DNA from: Scenedesmus sp. ARA3
Taxonomy: Eukaryota; Chlorophyta; Chlorophyceae; Sphaeropleales; Scenedesmaceae
Direction of reading: 5' to 3'
Assembly: GCA_004335835.1 (NCBI GenBank)
Contig: RWJK01001733.1
Span: 100,906-164,905, forward strand
Length of the DNA stretch: 64,000 nt
A program made the translations under genes and the position numbers. The notes beneath the pieces are model-generated. The model was not told the origin of the DNA and did no database searches. It saw only the letters and a program-made list of their open reading frames with translations. Of the stretch, positions 51,103-61,150 are shown piece by piece; the first letter of the stretch is position 1; every line of letters starts with the position of its first letter.

Positions 51103-54089
51103 ATGAAAGGCCTACTGAGCGGCCGCTTGCAGCCTGCCAGCCGTTGCTGTGCTGGCAGCAGGCATCTGGCGGCAGCAGCAGCAGCTGCAGCAGCCGCTGC
51201 AGCACGGCATGCGCAGCGTGGCAGCAGCCGCCTGATGTGCAGCAGCTCCACCTCAAGCAGTGCAACCGCGGCGAAGCAGCCGGTGAAGGCAGGCAAGGTG
51301 GCTCAGCTGCATTGCAACTATCTCAGGACACTCCTACAGCTCATGGTGGCCCCTGGCTGACACCGTGCTGCATCTTCTTGCTGCGCTACATGCCGCGTGC
51401 TGACTGTACCTTGCAGCAAACAACCAATCTAGCTGACAGCGAAGGCTCTCCATTCCATGAGCTGGGGCTTGCGGAAGTCAATGAGGGGGTGAGCGGCACC
51501 ACTGTGGTGTACCCTGCACAGCAAAGAGTAGCTGCCACACAGGCTGAGCATGCGCCAGCAGCAGCAGCTGCTGCTGCAGTTGCCAGCTCTCCACACAGCA
51601 GCACTATTGACAAAGAAAAGAAGCAGAATATAGTTGCATCCCAACAGGCGGTTATGGTTAGTTGATGTGTGTTGAAGGCAGGCAGCAGCGGTGGTGGTTG
51701 GCAGCAGCCTCTGACATGCACAGCATCGCTGCGGCACCCCTGTTGCATGCATGTGGTGCTGAGCCTCTCCACACAGTGACTGCTGCAAGCCTTGTTGCAT
51801 GTAGTAGTGCAGCAAACTCTGCTCAGCTCAGCTCGCAGCTCAATGCCTTTTATGTTCGCACATGCCTTGATCAGAGCGGCAACATACCCTCCGCCGCCTT
51901 TCGCATATTGCAATGGCGTTGCATCTGCAAAACCCGCAGATGGGCCGCGTGCGTGTGCGGCAGCACGTCAACCCGCTAGCCAGCCAGTACCAGCAGCCCA
52001 CCATCATTCAAGACTGGGCGGCTGTGTATGCTGACCCCAGCCTGCCACTGTTTGTGGACATGGGCTGCGGGCCGGGCCGCTTCCTGCTGCTGCTCGCGCG
52101 GCGGCGGCAGCAGCAGCAGCAGCAGCAGCAGCGCATGAACTACCTTGGCCTGGAGATACGGCAGCCGGTGAGTAGTGGGAGCTGCAGTAGGCAAGGTGCT
52201 GGATGAGGCCAGCAGGAGCTGCAGCACCAGCAGTGCTGGCCTTAGGTATGGACGAAGCATGCACGCAGGTGCATGTTGCACATCGTTGTAGTGGCCGTGA
52301 TGTATTTCTCGACAACTGCCCGTTCACTCTGCCCCTGCAGCTTGTCCATCGCGCCAACAAGTGGGCAAAACAGCTGTGCCTGTCTCAGCAACATGCACCA
52401 TGCGTTCACCACAGTATACCAAACATGCTGCTCATGCCTTCGTTTGCTGTGCAATTGCCCATGTTGCAGCTGATTGAGCGTGCCAGCAAGTGGGCTGAGG
52501 AGCTGGGCGTGTCATCCAATGTGCATTACCAGCCGCACTGTCGCGCATACTCACCCTGCATTGCACCTTGCTTTGGAAGCTACTAACAAGACAGCGGAGC
52601 CGGCAAGCCAATATACTGCTGTTCTAACAACAGCTGAACATTTCCACTCCAAACGGTGGCACCTCGGCCGATGGACTGCTTACCCGCTTACCCGCTTCTT
52701 CTGTTTTGCAGCTTGTGGAGCGCGCCAACAAGTGGGCGGAAGAGCTGGGCGTGTCATCCAATGTGCATTACGAGTGGACCAACGTCAGCGTGTCACTGGC
52801 AGCACTACTGGCAGCCTACCCCGGCCCGGTCAGCACCTTGGCGGCGCAATTCCCAGACCCACACTTCAAAAAGAGGCACAAGAAGCGGCGCATGGTGCAG
52901 GCAAGCGTGGTGGCGGCTGCACGGGAGCTGCTGGTGCCCGGCGGTGAGAGTGGGAGGAAGTTGGTGGGCGGTTTTTAGGGTGGGTTTGGGTTATTTTGAG
53001 TAGTTGGATTTGTGTGTGTGATGAATGTGTTCATATGTTGGTTGTCGCTGCTGATTGGCGGCCTACCCAGGCCCAGTTAGCACGCTGACGGCGCAGTTCC
53101 CTGACCCACATTTTAAGAAAAGGCACAAGAAGCGCCGCATGGTGCAGGCGAGCGTGGTGGCGGCTGCACGGGAGCTGCTGGTGCCTGGCGGTGAGGCGCT
53201 GGCTGGCAGGGCTTTGTGCCGCTCTTCGGCGTTCTTTGCTTCGGGTGTACAGCATGCTCGGTGGTGCCTTGTGTGTGTGAGTGTTGTTGGCGGCAGATAA
53301 ACAACGGGGTGGCTGGTACGCTGCTGCAGAGGATGAGCACATCTGTTGCCCGACCCAACTGTGGGGGCAAAACACACATACCAAAAACTTTGATACTGAT
53401 GCAGCAGCAACCACCCTAGCTTCACCTCATTTAAATCTGTGTTTGAACGTGCGTGCTGTGCCTGGAGTGTTCGGGCACTGGCACAGATGCTGCTGCGTGT
53501 CACATCAACAACTTCATCAACTACCCTCAAGCTCTGACTTTTATCAAACGCCCTCAAGCCCTGACAGAGTACAATATGCGGACACTGCTGTGCGGCTGCT
53601 GCTGCTGCTGCTGCCCCTGCAGGCCAAGTCTTCCTGCAGTCCGATGTTTACAACGCAGCGGTGTCGATGCGCGACGAGTTTGAGCAGTATGCGGGCGACG
53701 TGCTGCAGCTGTCACCCCTGCACTCCCCTGCCAGCACCTTCCAGTGGACCCCGCAGCAGGAGGCAGCAGCAGCAGCGGCTTCGAAGCAGCCCTCAGACGT
53801 AGCACGCCGCCAGCAGCAGCAGCAGCAGCATGGGGACAGCTCTCAGGAGGATTCAGCTAGTGAAGCAACATTCAGCAGCAGCAGCAGCAGCGAGCAGCAC
53901 GACAGCAGTGATAATGTGGCAGCTGAACTTGATAGTGAGCTGCTCAGTAGTAGTGAGGAGCAGTTTGTGTCCAGCTGGGCAGCTGGGGGGTGGCTGGTGG
54001 ACAATCCGCTGGGGGTGCCTACAGAGCGGGAGCATTATGTGACGGCGCAGGGTGGCAAGGTGTTCAGGGTGCTGCTGGTGAAGCAGTAG
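51103..54089 (+). CDS. tRNA (guanine-N7-)-methyltransferase, TrmB family, 4 exons
   Basis: Exons 51103-51297, 51940-52167, 52712-52943 and 53623-54089 give 373 residues in phase. The family uses S-adenosylmethionine to methylate G46 of tRNA. Exon 1 encodes 65 Arg/Ser/Ala-rich residues without acidic ones, a likely organelle transit peptide; if it is not used, ATG 51913 or 51940 would give a cytosolic form. The core is clear: RVRQHVNPLASQY, FVDMGCGPGRFLLLLA (SAM site, about residues 104-119), NYLGLEIRQP, LVERANKWAEELG, AAQFPDPHFKKRHKKRRMVQ (catalytic/tRNA-binding PDPHFKKRH), and GQVFLQSDVYNAAVSMRDEF. The plant/cyanobacterial branch has the same RVRQHVNPL start. Exon 4 adds a Ser/Gln-rich insert before the ending PTEREHYVTAQGGKVFRVLL. 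Intron 2 holds two decoy copies of the exon 3 start, and intron 3 a decoy copy of its end. Confidence 0.9.
52341..52550 (+). repeat. Two intronic copies of the start of TrmB exon 3
   Basis: Copies start at 52341 (LVHRANKWAKQL) and 52470 (LIERASKWAEELGVSSNVHY), each right after a TGCAG acceptor. The true exon starts at 52712 (LVERANKWAEELG). Spacings are 129 and 242 bases. Confidence 0.9.
53062..53190 (+). repeat. Intronic copy of the end of TrmB exon 3
   Basis: 128 bases copied from 52816-52943, with silent or near-silent changes, still ending G/GTGAGG. It encodes AAYPGPVSTL and FPDPHFKKRHKKRRMVQ again, with an open frame. Spacing is 247 bases. Confidence 0.9.
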
Positions 54090-54126
54090 AGCTAGCTGCT
54101 GCTGTAGTGGCAAGGTGTAGGCTATG

Positions 54127-54152
54127 CTATCTAGCTAGCTAGCTAGCTAGCT
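54127..54152. repeat. (CTAG)n tetranucleotide repeat
   Basis: About six CTAG units in the 3' flank of the tRNA methyltransferase gene. Confidence 0.9.
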
Positions 54153-55171
54153 TGTCACCCTGGGCCCAAGGGGTGAAGGTGCAACAATCTTTCACTGGTT
54201 TTACAGATGGTGGTGTGGCAACCTCTGCACTGCTTAAGGCACTGCCTTACGGCCCTGAGGGCTGCAAGGACCTGAGGACAGCTGAATCCTAATGCGTGCT
54301 GTAAGCATTGAGGAAAGCTGCCTGGCGCCAGACTGCCGGCAGTCTCGTGAGGCAATCTACAAAACAGCTTTGCACACGTGTGTGCACAGCCGTGAAGGAT
54401 GCACCACGTGGTGAGACAGTCACTGTCTGTGTAACGGTTACACTGCATCTGCTGCATGGCACCCGAGCTGCCCACCAGCTACCAGGCCATAAGCCGCAAG
54501 ATGCATGACGGCCTTGCTGAACTGTGCATGATACTGATACACCTCCTGTGCGTCAGCGCTCCCATGCATGTTGATCCTTGGTGCCTGCTGTGAGGCGCAG
54601 GCTGGCAAGGCATCAACCGTGGCGCCTTCAAGGTTCAGCGCCACATTGCGCAACGGCATGCCGAGTTCCCGATACCTTTGTGCACATGACACATGCACGA
54701 TATCACACAACACCACGCAAAATGCGCGTGCCTAGTGTTGCTGCTGTGCAGTAGCAGTTGCTGCCCAGCAGACCTGCCAGCCTGAGGTGCAGGCAGAGCA
54801 ACATCTGCCTCAACCGCGCTGCACATGGCTCGAAAAGCACGGCGCTGGGCCACATGGGATGGGCATACATGCTCCATGCCACCACCGCGCAATAGCGACC
54901 GTCGGCACCACATGAATAGGTAACAGTGCGGGCAATGCCCCCCTGTGACTGTTGACTCTGACGTAGAACACCAATCGTGCACTGCACCGCAAGTTGCATG
55001 ACCCAGCGAGACTAAACCAGCACACGCATAACTACGGCGAAGTCCATTTCAGGTGTTGCCGTACATCAGTGGCCTGGTGACACATAAGCCTGCATTACAT
55101 GTATACTGCAGAACTGCAATGCTGTGTTGCCACGGCGCGCAGCGCATCACCTGCCGCTCTTTCTCTGCACC
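54153..55171. other. Convergent 3' flanks of the tRNA methyltransferase and the zinc-motif gene
   Basis: No gene recognised. G/T-rich before and C/A-rich after the palindromic signal at 54430-54442. A further TGTAA in the sense of the zinc-motif gene lies at 55095-55099, 73 bases past its stop. Confidence 0.5.
54430..54442. terminator. Palindromic TGTAACGGTTACA, shared poly(A) signal
   Basis: TGTAA occurs on both strands within 13 bases, between two convergent genes. It has the same design as 48459-48469. Confidence 0.55.
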
Positions 55172-58100
55172 TTATCTGCTGCTTCTGCTGCTGCTGCTAC
55201 TCGGCACTTCCGCCACCACTGCTGCCTCATTACCAAACGGCCGCCGGCTGCTGCTGCTGCTGGCACTGCTGCTGTTGCTGCTGCTGAGTGCCATCATGGC
55301 CTGCACTGCCTGTGGGGAGTAGCGCTGCTGCAGCTGCTGCAGCACCTGCTGCTCTGCTGCTGTGCCCTGAGCCTGCAGCACACACCAAGAAAGGTTTTTT
55401 TCCAATGTTATGAGCACAGCAAGCATGTGTGTTTGCAGAGAGCGGGAGGCAGCACAGTCAGGACGAACAACAACAAGCGATGCACGTGACGATAACAATC
55501 GGCTTGGCGGCAAGTCACCTGTTACACATGAGCATGGTAGACGCAACCAACTCCGTTGTCTTGGCTACCGCACATCTGGACATGCATGCATGCAGCCATG
55601 TGACTATGCCTTGTCCTGACTACCATGCATCAGCACATGCATGCATGCAGCCATGTGACTAATCACTTGCAGAGGTCTTCAACGCTGCCACTGCCATTTA
55701 AAAGTGGCAGCATCGAAGGCTTCTGCAAGTGATCAGAAGCGACTGAAAACACTAGGTGGCATGAGCTTGCTGCTGCTGCTGCTGCTGGCCCCACCTGCTT
55801 GAGCCGCTTCACGTCTGCCAGCAGCGCTGCTGCCCTTGCCGGGCCGCTGCTGCTGGGCAGCCAGCCGTCCTTGCTGCTCAGCAGCGGGTGGCCACCAGCC
55901 AGCACCTGTGAATACGCAGAATACAATAACATCAGCAGCAAAAACTAACTGCCAGCTGAGCGCCTGGTAGATAAGTTCAACAATCGAGCGGCCAGCCGTC
56001 CTTGCTGCTCAGCAGCGGGTGGCCACCAGCCGGCGCCTGTGAACACAGTGAGCACAGTACACACAGCGATGGCAGCATGCCAAGTCGGCGGCTGGCTACG
56101 TAGACACAACCTGCCAGGGTGGCAAGCACTCGCTGGACCGCCCTCCTGCTGTGATCAGGCTCGAAAATCGCATGCCAAAGTCATGCAAGCTGTCTAAACC
56201 CTGACTTTACATCCGCTGCAACCAAAACCGCAACCTACTGCTTGTAACGAGAACCCAAACCCTGAACCCCTCACCTGCCCTCCCTCCCCGCTGTCTGTGT
56301 CCAGGGCCAGCCCCCTCATGCCAAAGTCGTCCAGCCAGTTGGGGTCCTCAGGGAGGTCCTTGCCACCAACAAACATGGCAGCCCTGCAAGCAGATTTGAC
56401 ACAGCACATAAGGGTGCAAGCATAAACATGCTTGTTACATGTGTCAAGCAAAGGCATATGCAAAGTGTAATGCAAGGCCACCACCAGAAGAATAGGATGC
56501 CTAGCACATGTGAGTTAAAAAACACAACCAAGGAACATACGTAATAGATGACAAGCCGTGCATCTATCAACAGTGGCGCAGGGATTAAGCATAGCATGCA
56601 GCGAGCCATTGTCCGCGTGGCTGGATGTCGGCATTATGAATGCGCAGCTCACCTGGCGCCCTTGCGCACAGCGCGCCGCTTGGCGCCCTTGCCCGCCTCA
56701 GGCCCGGGCGGGCCATCCAGCTGCGCTGCCAGCTCATTCTGCAGCACCGTCACCGCGGGGTCCTGCGGGGAAAGCAAGCACATACCAGCAGCAACGCCGA
56801 TTGTTGCGGATGCAGCAGCGTTGGTTCTGCAGCAACTCTGTTCACGTGCAGGGGAGGGCAAGCCCACAGCAATGCAGATGGCTCAGCCATGCATATGAAG
56901 CAGCAGCGCAAATGAGGCAGTGGTCAGCCGAGCACATCCACTCTGCTCGAGCCGTCTCATTGAATCAGGGGCTTGCCAAAGCTCACGGTGCATAGTTGAA
57001 TCCCCAGTGCATTAGCCTTGGGCCTGCCCCCTTGCCCTCGCCTGCTGCGGTACTCCAGGAAGTGCTGCGGCTCAGCGCCCGCATCATGTAGTGTGAACCA
57101 TTGTGCCTGCACTCTGTGGCTGAACCCTGAACCAAAACCCTGTACCAACAGAATGCTCCCAACCCCTGTGCCTGAACCCTGGCCCTCACCTGCTGCGGGT
57201 ACTCCAGGAAGTGCTGCGGCTCAGCGCCCGCCAGCTCACGAGGCTGCGTAGCATACCTGCAGGCACACGGCACAACGAAACATAACAATGTTCAACATGA
57301 TGAGCTTTATGTATAGTGGCAAGGCTGAGTGATGTGGTGAGCACACTGCTGCAGGTTGGAAACTTCATTTCGACCAGCATAATATCAATATTACACCATT
57401 CTCTGATGCTGCCGCCCCACCTTCTCATGCGGCCCAGCACGCGCTGCCAGGTGGGCAGCTCACACACACACAGAACATAACAGCACTTCAACATGCAGCG
57501 CTGATTGCTGCTGCTGCTGCTGCTGCTGTTACCACATCCTGCTCACCTTCTCATGCGGCCCAGCAAGTGCTTCCAGGCTCAGCCACATGTAGAGATCTAC
57601 AAACCCCGGCCAAAACCAAGACCACAAGCATCATATCTTAACATTCCATCAAGCGCCCACCTGCTCATGCGTCCCAGCACGGGCTGCATGGTGGGCAGCG
57701 CACACACACAACATGCCAGCACTCCATTATGCAGCGCTCACTGCTGGTGCTGCTGCTACTGTCGGCCAAATCTGCCCCACCTGCTCATGCGTCCCAGCAC
57801 GCGCTGCCAGGTGGGCAGCTCCAGCCTGAACATGGACCCCACGTTGGGGAACAGGCTCAGCCGGTACGGCGTGCCGCAGCAGGACGGACACGGCACCGTG
57901 CCTGACCCAGCAGCAGCAGCAGCAGCAGCACAAGGAGCGCAGCATGTGCGTGTGAGCCGCAACGGGGAGTGTCAGGTGAGAGCCATCTGGCAGCCAGAGT
58001 ACTGCCGGCTAATGAGGCGCAGTGAGTGCAGATGTACAACACACGCTGCATGGGCAATGGTGACTGCCGCTGAACCAATAATACGCTCTCGACGTGCCGC

Positions 58101-60740
58101 ATGCTGCTGTAATGCTGATGTTTAAAGCTGATGACTCGTGCATGCCTGCATCCATATACTATCAGCTGTGCATCTTTCCCCTGCTGTTCAACACACACAC
58201 CTGCGGTCGGCTCCAGCATGTATGGCTTGCGGGTGTTGGTGAGTGCCGCCTCCAGGTTGCGGCACAGCAGCGCCTCCATGCGGATCTGGTGGTCGTGCTC
58301 CGTGAGCGGGCTCACAGGCAGCAGCAGCAGCTCCGGGAAGTTGTAGGGGTGCAGCTCAGGGGGCTGTGCGGCAGCAGCAGCAGTAGCAGCAGCAGTTGCT
58401 TGGTGAGCGGGCTCACCGGCAGCAGCAGCAGCAGCTCAGGAAAGTTATAGGGGTGCAGCTCCAGAATCTGTCTGGCAGCAGGGGCAAGGCAGGCCAGGTG
58501 TAAAAGGCGCTGCTGGAGCAATCACGGTACCGATGGGGTGCTCTGTCGACCACATTGTAGGGCAGTCTTGTCACGCCCTTGTGACATACAATACATTTTA
58601 CTGTTGTATAAAACAATTACCAGCTCGTTCCTGTTGTGGCCCATCCCCCACAGGTTCCACAGGTTCTCCAGCGGCGTCTTCTTAACGGGGTCCACCACTT
58701 GGTAGGGCATCTTTGACACACCCTTGTAACATGCATGTAACAATGTAATGATGTCAAATAACACCCACCAGTTCGTTCCTATTGTGGCCCATGGCCCACA
58801 GGTTCTCCAGGGGCGTCTTTTTAACAGGGTCCACCACATTATAAGGCAGCAGGTCCAGCGTGTCGTAAGGGTGCCCGTGGAAGCGCGCCATCAGCGCCTG
58901 CATCATCTGCGGGTACCTGCGTTGTAACAACATTTGTAACAACATTTGTAACAAGTCGTGTGACAGCACAGGTGACGGCACATGTAACGCTATGACATGA
59001 GCATGCTGATGGCCGTGCGCGGAACCTGGGAATGTCCTCTCGCTGACTGCTGCTGCAGCACCAAAAGGAACAACGCCATGCATCATATGCACTTCTGTTG
59101 ATTTGGCCCAGATTATTAGTATTTGCAAGTTAGTATCTCACTTGCGCTTTATCCTGTCGTGCTGCGCCAGCGGCCCAGTTTCGTCAGCGCCTGGCGGTGG
59201 CGGCTCCTCCTGCTGCGTGTCCTCGTCCAGGTTGCCCTCGTGCAGCACATCCTCGTACCTGTTATATAACATGGAAGATAACATGTCAGTAACATGGTGA
59301 GTAACAATTCATGTTGATGGTGGCCATGCCTGCCAGCCAGCATGGTACAGGTGTATTGCGCGCTGAGTTTCACACATACTGCCAAAGGAAAGATAAGATA
59401 AGGCAGCCGCCCTGTTGCCAGATGCAACGCACTGGTGCGGAACATTTAGCACATTGCAGTGCATGCTGACGGTCTGCTCTGCCTAGCTGCTGCGGCAAAA
59501 TGTAACAAAGCAACGCAAACAAAACTGCTCACCACTCGTTCATGAGCTCGCCGTAGGTCCTGTCGTAGTAGGCGAGCTTGCTCTCCCAGTTCTGCCACCT
59601 GCAGCGCAAGCAGCAGCAGCAGCAGCAGGCAGGGGCGATAAGCAATGCAACCAGGCAGGCAGCCGTTGCTGCTACCAATGTTGTTCTCAGCACCTTCCTC
59701 ATCGCAGGAAGGCGCATGCCGCCACCTTCGTCCATTAATTGCCCTCCCCTGCCCAACATATATAGTACTATTCACTTCTAGTAGCACTCACTTCTCCTCC
59801 CACTCCGACTCATGGTCCCAGTCACAGTAGCCGCCGCAGTGCCTGCAGTCCACAGGCTGCGCCTCACTCCCGCCCTGCTGCAGCAGCAGCTGCTGCCCCT
59901 TGCGCCCATCTAGCCGCCCATCTAGCCGCAGGCCTGCTGCTGCTGAGGCCCCCTGCTTGAGCTTGTAGCCCTGGCAGTGTGGGCAGGTGACTGAGCCGGC
60001 TCCGTTGCAGTGCTGGCACTTGTGCACAAACATGTTGGGGTAGGTGCGGGAGAAGTGATCTAGGAAGGTGAAGCCCTCCACCAGCTGTTTTGGTGTGTGT
60101 GGTTTTGGGGGCGTGGGGTTTATGTGTGGAGGGTGACACACAAAGGTGCAGCAGCAGCGGCAGAGGGAGGGCAGCAGCAGCAGCAGCAGCAGTAGTAGCG
60201 GCAGCGTCCGTTGGTGTGTAGCGAGGATGTGCAGAACTGCTGCTCTGGTGTGCTGGCGCAGCAATGCGCTGCTGCAGCCAGCATGGAAGCACGCACAGCA
60301 GAGGGTGGTGCCTGCAGTGGGCTGCTGCTGCTGCAATGGCCTCTGTGCCAATGCACACGGTTGGAATACACTACTACAGGTTGAGTTGTGTGAGCCGACT
60401 GAGCTGACTGCTGTATCTTGCTTGACTGACCACGCGAGGAATGACCTCGGGCGCTTGCAGGACTGCAGCTGTACTTGTTGCAACAGCCCTAGCTGGCCAA
60501 GCCAGCAGCAACGTGTTGACTGTCGCAAGCTATGTGGCATAGAGGCAGCTGCTATAGGCTGCAATGCGGCTGCTCCACATGATAGAGTGTCTGCACGAAG
60601 CTGCTCACAGCACATAGCAGCAGCACGGCACTCACCCAGATTGCCTTCTGCACCCACCAAATGAGCTCACGCTCAGGCAGGGCACGCATGAGATCCACGT
60701 ACGGGTCTCCATCGTATTCTTTGCTTTGAAATTGCCCCAT
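55172..60740 (-). CDS. Unrecognised 536-residue protein with CxxC zinc-type motifs, 12 exons
   Basis: Exons 60740-60636, 60084-59792, 59598-59533, 59258-59142, 58916-58769, 58363-58201, 57901-57781, 57256-57190, 56762-56653, 56383-56275, 55905-55795 and 55372-55172 all join in phase. Near the N-terminus WWVQKAIWLVEGFTFLDHF precedes CQHCNGAGSVTCPHCQGY (Cys 58, 61, 69, 72), which resembles the DnaJ Cys-rich CxxCxGxG module. Cys 115/118/122 follow, then a Trp/Tyr/Asp/Glu-rich stretch (WQNWESKLAYYDRTYG, LMNEWYEDVLHEGN). A second CPSCC (302-306) sits before YRLSLFPNVGSMFRLELP. Other conserved-looking segments are FHGHPYDTLDLLPYNVVDP and NWLDDFGMRGLALDTDSG. The tail is Ser-rich. There is no signal peptide or J domain. 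It is probably a conserved green-lineage protein binding zinc; I cannot give a function. Most exon edges have decoy copies nearby. Confidence 0.8.
55984..56036 (-). repeat. Intronic copy of the start of zinc-motif gene exon 11
   Basis: It follows TTCACAG and encodes AGGHPLLSSKDGW as at 55905. Spacing is 131 bases. Confidence 0.85.
57042..57090 (-). repeat. Intronic copy of the end of zinc-motif gene exon 8
   Basis: Repeats the GAEPQHFLEY codons of 57190-57230, but the donor now reads GC instead of GT. Confidence 0.8.
57421..57705 (-). repeat. Three intronic copies of the end of zinc-motif gene exon 7
   Basis: The true exon ends at 57781 (QRVLGRMSR). Copies end at 57661, 57547 and 57421, each followed by GTGGG or GTGAG. 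Spacings are 120, 114 and 126 bases. Confidence 0.88.
58403..58483 (-). repeat. Copy of the start of zinc-motif gene exon 6
   Basis: LELHPYNFPELLLLLPVSPLT is encoded after a GACAG acceptor, about 110 bases before the corresponding part of the true exon at 58363. Confidence 0.85.
58540..58710 (-). repeat. Copies of the end of zinc-motif gene exon 5
   Basis: 58621-58710 repeats DPVKKTPLENLW and GHNRNEL with an intact donor GTAATT, 148 bases after the true end at 58769. A weaker third copy (LPYNVV part only) lies near 58545-58570. Confidence 0.82.
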
Positions 60741-61150
60741 TGACTGCTGCTACGAGCTGCTGCTGAAGCTGCTGCTGCTGCACTGCCAGCACAGGTGGCA
60801 GATCAGGCTCCTGGTAATCGATCCGTGCTGTTTGCAGAGGCTAGCAAAGTACGTGAAGACTTGTAAAAACTAATGTGATTGCTTCCACGTGCAATGGCTG
60901 ACTGGGGGCACAGCTTCGGAAGTTTACGGCACAACGCCAAGGCAGAAGGTCGACAGCACGATGAAACATTACTGAAATTGACAGCTAGTGACGTCTACCA
61001 CGCTTTCTACATGCAGGGCTGGAGTTCACAAGGTTTCAGGTTTGGGGGTGGCGACTGAAGTGTTGCTGTCGTTTCCTTAAGCGATCCCTCTGCACCTGTC
61101 CCGCCCTCTTTCCCGGTGTTGTATTCGCATCTCAACACGAGTGGGATACG
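60741..61150. promoter_or_regulatory. Divergent promoter region, zinc-motif gene / RPL35
   Basis: 410 bases between start codons. A pyrimidine-rich stretch (CCGCCCTCTTTCCCG, about 61101-61115) lies shortly before the ribosomal-protein ATG. No TATA box is clear. Confidence 0.5.
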
